From CAZJLP01 sp964546955 (GTDB lineage Bacteria > Verrucomicrobiota > Verrucomicrobiia > Opitutales > Opitutaceae), in contig CAZJLP010000022.1 of the NCBI GenBank assembly GCA_964546955.1, positions 1-64,000 on the forward strand: a stretch of DNA of 64,000 nt, given 5' to 3'. The position numbers and the translations under genes are program-made. Of the stretch, positions 59,251-64,000 are shown piece after piece. The stretch's first letter is position 1; each line of letters starts with the position of its first letter. Under the pieces are notes generated by a model. It was not told the origin of the DNA. It did not search any database and saw only the letters and a program-made list of their open reading frames with translations.

Positions 59251-62200
59251 TTAAACGCCCTTCGTTTCGGCCAACTGTTCCTTCACTTGCTCCAACGCTC
59301 CGACGAGCGCCTCGAATCCCGCCTGCAACGCTTTGAAGTCGGCGCCCTGCCTCGCTGCCGCCGTCAGCTTGCGCGCGGCGTCCACCAACCCCGTTGCGCC
59401 AATCAATCCGCCCAGCGCATGCACGCGGTGGGAGCTCGCGCCGATGCGTTTCCGATCGCGGTCGACCAACGCAATCTTGAGTTGGGCAAATTCCTGCTCG
59501 AGCGAATCGACATACAGCTCCGCCGCTTTATCCGCCTGCGCTGGGAAACGGCGTCCATAAAACTGGAACGCTTGCAGATTGAGTCCCGGAGCCGTCGCCG
59601 GCTTCATCGCGGGGACGGCTCTCGCTTGCTGTCCAGACCGGCGGGCGCGCACCCGGGCTATGCATTCGCGAACTTGCACCGCATCGTAGGGCTTGAGCAG
59701 AAAATCGTCCATTCCCGCCGCAGTGCAACGCGCTCGGATTTCGTCGCTGTCGTAGGCGGTGGTGGCGACGATGACCGGCTTCTGGCCATCCCGCGCCAAA
59801 CGCACGCGGCGGGCGACATCCCCGCCCTCTCCGTCGCGCAATTCCCAGTCGACGAGAATCACGTCAAACTCCTTCGCTTCCGCCAATCGCACCGCTTGCG
59901 CCACGGTATCCGCGACTTCGGGCGCATAACCGAGCTCCATCGCAATCCCCGACAGAACGACCTGGTTGTAGTGCTCGTCTTCGACGATCAGAGCCAGCGA
60001 ACCGGCTCCCGCCTGGGCGGGCTGCGCAATCCGCGGCGCATCGTGAGGCATCGGGGCGCGCGTGAGCGGAACACACACATAGAACGTCGCGCCGCAACCG
60101 GGCTCGCTTTCCACTCCCACGTTTCCTTGGAGGGATTCCGCCAGCAGCCGGCACGAGGCAAGTCCCAGGCCCGTTCCAGAGATCGATTGCTTTTTCGCCT
60201 GGGTACCCCGCACAAACTTTCGGAAAACGAGCTCCTGCTCCTCCGGGGGTATCCCTGGGCCTCGGTCGCAGACCTCGATGTGCACATCGGCCCGATCGGA
60301 GTCGATCGCCTCCTCCTCCACCCGGATGTCGATCGGCTGGCCCGGCGCATACTTGATCGCGTTGCCCACGAAGTTGCTGACGATCGTCTTGATCTTGCCC
60401 TCGTCCCCGATGTACCCGTCGACGAAGGACGGCTCGACTTGCACGCTAATCGTGTTGCCATGCTGGTCCGCCTGCCAGGCGAAGCCCGCCACGACGTCGT
60501 TCAGCATTTTCTGGAGCGAAAACGGGGCCGCCTTCACCTCGATATTTCCGTGCTCCAGCTTGGAGTAACCCAGCACTTCCTCGAACGCGCGGGTCAGCGC
60601 GCCCGCGCAGGCTTGCACGGAATCGGTCAGCTTTCTCGCGTAAGGTTCCTGGTTCTCCCGCTTGAGCAGTCCAAGCAGTCCGACTATGCCATTGAGCGGA
60701 TTGCGGATCTCGTGGCTGACGCTTTCCAGGAATTCGCTTTTCGCGCGGTTGGCCTGCTCCAACTCAAGACTGTGCGCGGCGATCGCTTCGTTCGCGAGTT
60801 CGAGATCCCGCGTGCGATTGGCGACAAGGCGATTGAGCTTCTCGTTTTCCCACCGCAGCGCCGCCGTGCGCCAGCGGTGAAATCCCCAGGCCATACCGCC
60901 GATGACGGCCAGTACCGCGGCCAGAAACCAACGCGTTTGGTAGAAACGCGGCTCCTGCACCAAATGCAGCTGCGCCTCGTCCTCGCTCCAGATTCCGTCG
61001 CTATTGCGAGCTCTGACCCGGAAAACGTAATGACCCGGCGGCAGCCTGGAGTAAAACGCAGTTCGTCGATTCCCGGAGTGCGTCCAGTCCGCGTCGTAGC
61101 CGTCGAGCCGGTACTCGAAAGCGATGTGTTTCGATTCGATCAGGCTGAGCGCGGTGAAATCGATTGTGAGATCGCGAGTCCCGGCCGGCGAACGAACCTC
61201 TCTCCCCGCGCCGAGCTCATGGTGATCGGCGGTGACCATTTCAATGCGCACCGGAGGCGGCACTTGGTTGCGCGGCAGATTTTTCGGATCCACCGCCAGT
61301 ATGCCGCGACGAGTGGCAAAAAACAACTTCCCTTGGTGGCCGCGCCACGCGACGGGCTGCGCTCCGGACCAAACGGGCGCGATCGTCCCCGCCTCGGTCA
61401 CCTCGGTCATGCGCATGCGCGGAGCGGGCTGCAGACCCCGGGCTGCCGCCAGCAGTTCGGATTTCGGCGCCGACATCACTCCGGCCGGCGTGCCGAGCCA
61501 AAGCCGGCCATGATCGTCCTCGACGATTCCCGACACGTGGTCCGCCGCCGCCTCGGACAGGACGTTCGGATTCAGCCAGCGGCCGTCTTCGAAAACCGCG
61601 AGCCCGCGGCTGCGGAAACCTGCCCACAGACGATTCTCCCGATCCACATAGACCGCGCGAACATGATCCGCGGGCAAACCATTCCGGTGGTCGTGCACGG
61701 TCACGCGCGCACCATCGACCACCACGAGGCCCGAGTCCCAGGTTCCAACGTAGATTGCACCGTCGGGACCTTCGCAGAAGGCCGAGGCCCGAGTCATCAC
61801 GCGATTGCCCTCGAGCGGCACGGGAGTCAGTTCGCCGTCGCGAAACCGCCCGAAGCCGTTGGCGGTGCCCATCCACACCCCGCCGGTGCTGTCTTCAAAA
61901 ATCCCATACACCCCGCGAATCTCCGGGAAGGTTTTCCACTCCTCGTTCTGCAGGACGGCAAGTCGGGTCGAACCGACCAGGATTCGGCCATCGCCGGTGG
62001 GAAAGGCGCTCGTGGGCATGGCGCGCTGCGGAAGGGGATACATCTGCAGCCGGTTTTTCGGGTCGAGACGCCCGATCGCCAGCTCCTCCGAGGCAAACCA
62101 GAGATTGCCGGCGGGGTCCTGGGATACGGTTTTGACTCCGCCCTTCGGCAAACCGTCCGCCACGCCATAAAGACGGTAGGGCAGCAAACGGGCGCGGACG

Positions 62201-63153
62201 AGTCCGACATCGCGCGCGCCGAGCCACAGGCTGCCCTCCGCGTCTTCGCACAGCGTGCGGACGCGATCGTAGGGCAGCCGGTCCAAGGTCGTGATGGTGA
62301 CATTCTCGAGGTCGGTCACCTTTTGCAGCACGCCCCCCGCGAGCCACAGTCCGCCGTCGCGCGACGGCTTAAGGTCGAAGACCTGCGAGGCCGCCAGCCC
62401 CATCCGGGGCGTGAATTCGCGGAGACGTCCCTCGCGCAGGCGAAACAGCCGATGCGTGGTGCCGGTCCCGAACCACAGGGTTCCCCGCGGCTGTTCGCAG
62501 ATCGACTGGATCTCGGCCTTGATCGTGCCGTTGTCGTCGTAGAACTTGAACGTAGTGCCTTCTCGATACACGAGACCGCGGTGATTCTGGAACCCGATCC
62601 AGACGCGATCGGCCGAGTCGACAAAGACGCAGCGCAGCAAGGGGCCGTATTCCGCCAGTTCCGCGGCGTGGCTGCGCAACGCGCCGTCGTGCCACGAATA
62701 AAGCCCATGGCCGAACGTTCCCAGCCAAAGCCGTCCCGTCGCGTCCTGCGCGATCGATCGCACCGGCGCGTGATCCAGGATGCCGCGTTCGAATTTTCCG
62801 TCGCGGTAGCGCACGACGCCACGCTCGGTGCCGATCCACATCCAGCCGTCGCGGTCCTCGAAGAGGCAGTGAACGAGATTGTTGACGATCTGGGGTGTGT
62901 TGGACGCGCGAAACGAGACAAACCGCACACCGTCGAACCGGGTAAGTCCGCGCTCGGTCCCGAGCCACAAGTAGCCGTCGCGGGTGCGGGCGATGGCCAG
63001 AATGACATCGGTCTGGAGGAAGCCTGATTCCTCTCCGAACGTTTCGAAAAAATATTGCTCGGTTTTGTTTTGGTCGTTTGGCGCCATGCCCTGCGCACTC
63101 CCTGCCGCCGGCAGCACCGCGAGCGAGAGGAGAAAGAGCGCGCGAAACCACAT
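59251..63153 (-). CDS. Propeller-domain hybrid histidine kinase with receiver and Hpt domains
   Basis: A 1300-residue membrane sensor. After a signal segment (FRALFLLSLAVLPAAGSAQG) come regulator-propeller repeats (DGYLWLGTERGLTRFDGVRF, DGWMWIGTERGVVRYRDGKF, ENRLWAGFRSRGLAVF) and a Y_Y_Y domain (IAFEYRLDGYDADW). One membrane helix (FLAAVLAVIGGMAWGF) precedes the kinase core with His about 813 in SVSHEIRNPLNGIVGL. ATPase, a receiver (Asp about 1101, ILVDWELRDGEGG) and a C-terminal Hpt (His about 1244, SSHRVHALGG) follow. All phosphorelay steps are thus in one chain and end in Hpt, which can pass phosphate to the NarL regulator at 58557. Confidence 0.92.
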   Translation of the reverse strand: MWFRALFLLSLAVLPAAGSAQGMAPNDQNKTEQYFFETFGEESGFLQTDVILAIARTRDGYLWLGTERGLTRFDGVRFVSFRASNTPQIVNNLVHCLFEDRDGWMWIGTERGVVRYRDGKFERGILDHAPVRSIAQDATGRLWLGTFGHGLYSWHDGALRSHAAELAEYGPLLRCVFVDSADRVWIGFQNHRGLVYREGTTFKFYDDNGTIKAEIQSICEQPRGTLWFGTGTTHRLFRLREGRLREFTPRMGLAASQVFDLKPSRDGGLWLAGGVLQKVTDLENVTITTLDRLPYDRVRTLCEDAEGSLWLGARDVGLVRARLLPYRLYGVADGLPKGGVKTVSQDPAGNLWFASEELAIGRLDPKNRLQMYPLPQRAMPTSAFPTGDGRILVGSTRLAVLQNEEWKTFPEIRGVYGIFEDSTGGVWMGTANGFGRFRDGELTPVPLEGNRVMTRASAFCEGPDGAIYVGTWDSGLVVVDGARVTVHDHRNGLPADHVRAVYVDRENRLWAGFRSRGLAVFEDGRWLNPNVLSEAAADHVSGIVEDDHGRLWLGTPAGVMSAPKSELLAAARGLQPAPRMRMTEVTEAGTIAPVWSGAQPVAWRGHQGKLFFATRRGILAVDPKNLPRNQVPPPVRIEMVTADHHELGAGREVRSPAGTRDLTIDFTALSLIESKHIAFEYRLDGYDADWTHSGNRRTAFYSRLPPGHYVFRVRARNSDGIWSEDEAQLHLVQEPRFYQTRWFLAAVLAVIGGMAWGFHRWRTAALRWENEKLNRLVANRTRDLELANEAIAAHSLELEQANRAKSEFLESVSHEIRNPLNGIVGLLGLLKRENQEPYARKLTDSVQACAGALTRAFEEVLGYSKLEHGNIEVKAAPFSLQKMLNDVVAGFAWQADQHGNTISVQVEPSFVDGYIGDEGKIKTIVSNFVGNAIKYAPGQPIDIRVEEEAIDSDRADVHIEVCDRGPGIPPEEQELVFRKFVRGTQAKKQSISGTGLGLASCRLLAESLQGNVGVESEPGCGATFYVCVPLTRAPMPHDAPRIAQPAQAGAGSLALIVEDEHYNQVVLSGIAMELGYAPEVADTVAQAVRLAEAKEFDVILVDWELRDGEGGDVARRVRLARDGQKPVIVATTAYDSDEIRARCTAAGMDDFLLKPYDAVQVRECIARVRARRSGQQARAVPAMKPATAPGLNLQAFQFYGRRFPAQADKAAELYVDSLEQEFAQLKIALVDRDRKRIGASSHRVHALGGLIGATGLVDAARKLTAAARQGADFKALQAGFEALVGALEQVKEQLAETKGV

Positions 63154-63253
63154 CGATCGACACGCGGGCGCCGTCCGGACGTCAGGGGGGTAATTCCGAC
63201 AAGTCATCAAACGCAAGAAGCCTGGAACAAAATGAGCCTTGGCGCGAGCCACG

Positions 63254-63280
63254 AAAAAGGCGGCCCTGCGAAGGGCCGCC
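63254..63280 (-). terminator. Rho-independent terminator of the lyase gene at 63370
   Basis: On the minus strand GGCGGCCCT pairs with AGGGCCGCC around TCGC and TTTTT follows. The loop and downstream layout match the terminator after the paralogous lyase gene at 57313. Confidence 0.88.
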
Positions 63281-63369
63281 GTGTGTTGATACGAGTGCGA
63301 AGAAGGGCGAGCGCCGGACTCGTATTAGGGCTTACCGCTTATCGCTCAATGCTTAACGCGGGCCATCCG

Positions 63370-64000
63370 TCAGTTCTTCGTCGAGGTGCAGGCTTGGTGC
63401 TCGACGTATTCGTCAGTCCCGCGGTCGATGTTCAAATTGCCCTGACTGCGATACAATCCCCACTTGGGCTGGTAGGTCGTGGAGCTGGGACGCTCCATCT
63501 TCACATTAGTCAATCCCGTGAAGGAGCTGCCATTGATCGATGTTTGGAACGCACCGTCGGTCCGCCCAGCCGCGGAACTGATCTTGATCTTGTTCGAGAC
63601 GGTCACCCAGGAACCGGCGGCCCAGGTAAAGGAACGGATCGTCGTCATGCCCGAGCCCGCGCCATGGGCGGTGCGACCCGCGGTTTGCGAGCTCAGGAAC
63701 GTGCCGCTCAACGCCTGGTTGTTGTCGCCATCGGTGGCTTTCACTTGCTGGACAACGCACGTGCTGGTGGTGGAAAACTGATAGCCCGAGTTTGTGCGCC
63801 ATTGGGACGAATACGTGTAGGTCTCGCCGCGCAATTGCCTGGCTCCAAGGACCTTGATCTCGGCCCGTTGCATCGTGGTGCTGGTCGTGTCGCGATCGCC
63901 GTCGCACCACGAACCCTTGTGGTAACGCAAGAGGGTCCTGATCCGGCCGCTGCCCTGATCGGTGATATTCTTGTAGGTGTCATTCATCGTCAATGACCCG
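63370..64000 (-). CDS. Secreted heparin-lyase-like polysaccharide lyase, paralogue 2 (5' end outside window)
   Basis: About 209 residues of the C-terminal part are visible. The frame is open to the window edge, so the signal peptide and true start lie beyond 64000; the apparent Met codons near 63990 fall inside the aligned protein and are not the start. MQRAEIKVLGARQLRGETYT, VQQVKATDGDNNQALSGTFL and TYQPKWGLYRSQGNLNID follow paralogue 1 at nearly every position. The internal propeller hybrid kinase gene lies between the two. Residue differences are mostly conservative, which points to a recent duplication kept under selection. Confidence 0.75.
   Translation of the reverse strand, partial: GSLTMNDTYKNITDQGSGRIRTLLRYHKGSWCDGDRDTTSTTMQRAEIKVLGARQLRGETYTYSSQWRTNSGYQFSTTSTCVVQQVKATDGDNNQALSGTFLSSQTAGRTAHGAGSGMTTIRSFTWAAGSWVTVSNKIKISSAAGRTDGAFQTSINGSSFTGLTNVKMERPSSTTYQPKWGLYRSQGNLNIDRGTDEYVEHQACTSTKN

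Noticed and set aside
59194..63027. Rightward 1277-codon open frame antisense to the hybrid kinase
   Set aside because: Same reason: shadow of the minus-strand hybrid kinase gene with fully recognisable domains.
1..64000. CRISPR array, prophage, intact insertion sequence or rRNA genes
   Set aside because: No regularly spaced short direct repeats, no phage structural genes, no intact transposase and no rRNA sequence were seen on either strand.

Overview
The window is high-GC bacterial DNA whose gene content best fits the Verrucomicrobiota, probably class Opitutae. The pointers are polysaccharide-degradation genes, several small secreted or membrane proteins of unknown function, propeller-type sensor kinases, an exosortase, OpcA paired with Zwf, and a decayed tyrosine recombinase of a type I associate with this group. 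The rank is inferred from remembered protein resemblance, because no 16S gene is present. About 58 protein-coding genes or gene remnants and one tRNA (tRNA-Cys) can be supported. Positions 43096-43105 are an N gap, so the sequence is a scaffold of joined contigs.

Layout. 1-1700 is an AT-richer scaffold end with a fragment of a NodU/CmcH-type carbamoyltransferase and a decayed recombinase beside tRNA-Cys, which looks like the eroded edge of an integrated island. 2.1-7.4 kb holds a threonine dehydratase-like enzyme, an orphan ParA, a START-like protein, an orphan CheX, a TraB/GumN protein and a CPBP protease. 7.7-13.7 kb has a 29-codon membrane-peptide gene with its own ribosome site and terminator, then a secreted lyase-like protein, a NarL-type regulator and a propeller sensor kinase. 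13.9-20.9 kb holds Dabb, DUF1080, VOC, GH28 and NHL-repeat proteins. 21.1-24.8 kb holds a DEAD-box helicase, trhO, an exosortase and a VF530-type protein. 25-33 kb holds GH3 and six-hairpin glycosidases, then opcA-zwf and a YraN protein. 33.2-40 kb holds smc and a multi-PAS hybrid kinase. 40.4-44.4 kb holds a GH95 fucosidase broken by the gap and a LacI regulator. 44.7-55.3 kb is mostly housekeeping: a cyclophilin, alanine dehydrogenase, AMP nucleosidase, a polysaccharide deacetylase, prfB with a programmed +1 frameshift, FmdB and a polyprenyl synthase. 55.3-64 kb holds a PL6 lyase and a second lyase/regulator/sensor cluster with two lyase paralogues.

How the genes work together. The secreted glycoside hydrolases and lyases (GH28, GH3, six-hairpin, GH95, PL6 and three heparin-lyase-like paralogues) suggest growth on plant or algal polysaccharides. 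Regulation appears local: LacI sits beside GH95, and two separate loci pair a propeller-domain sensor kinase with a NarL-type regulator and heparin-lyase-like genes.

Mobile and repeated DNA. Four intergenic copies of a roughly 130-190 bp element with long inverted ends are present, one carrying a nested palindrome. There are also several smaller inverted repeats. No intact transposase, prophage or CRISPR array was seen.
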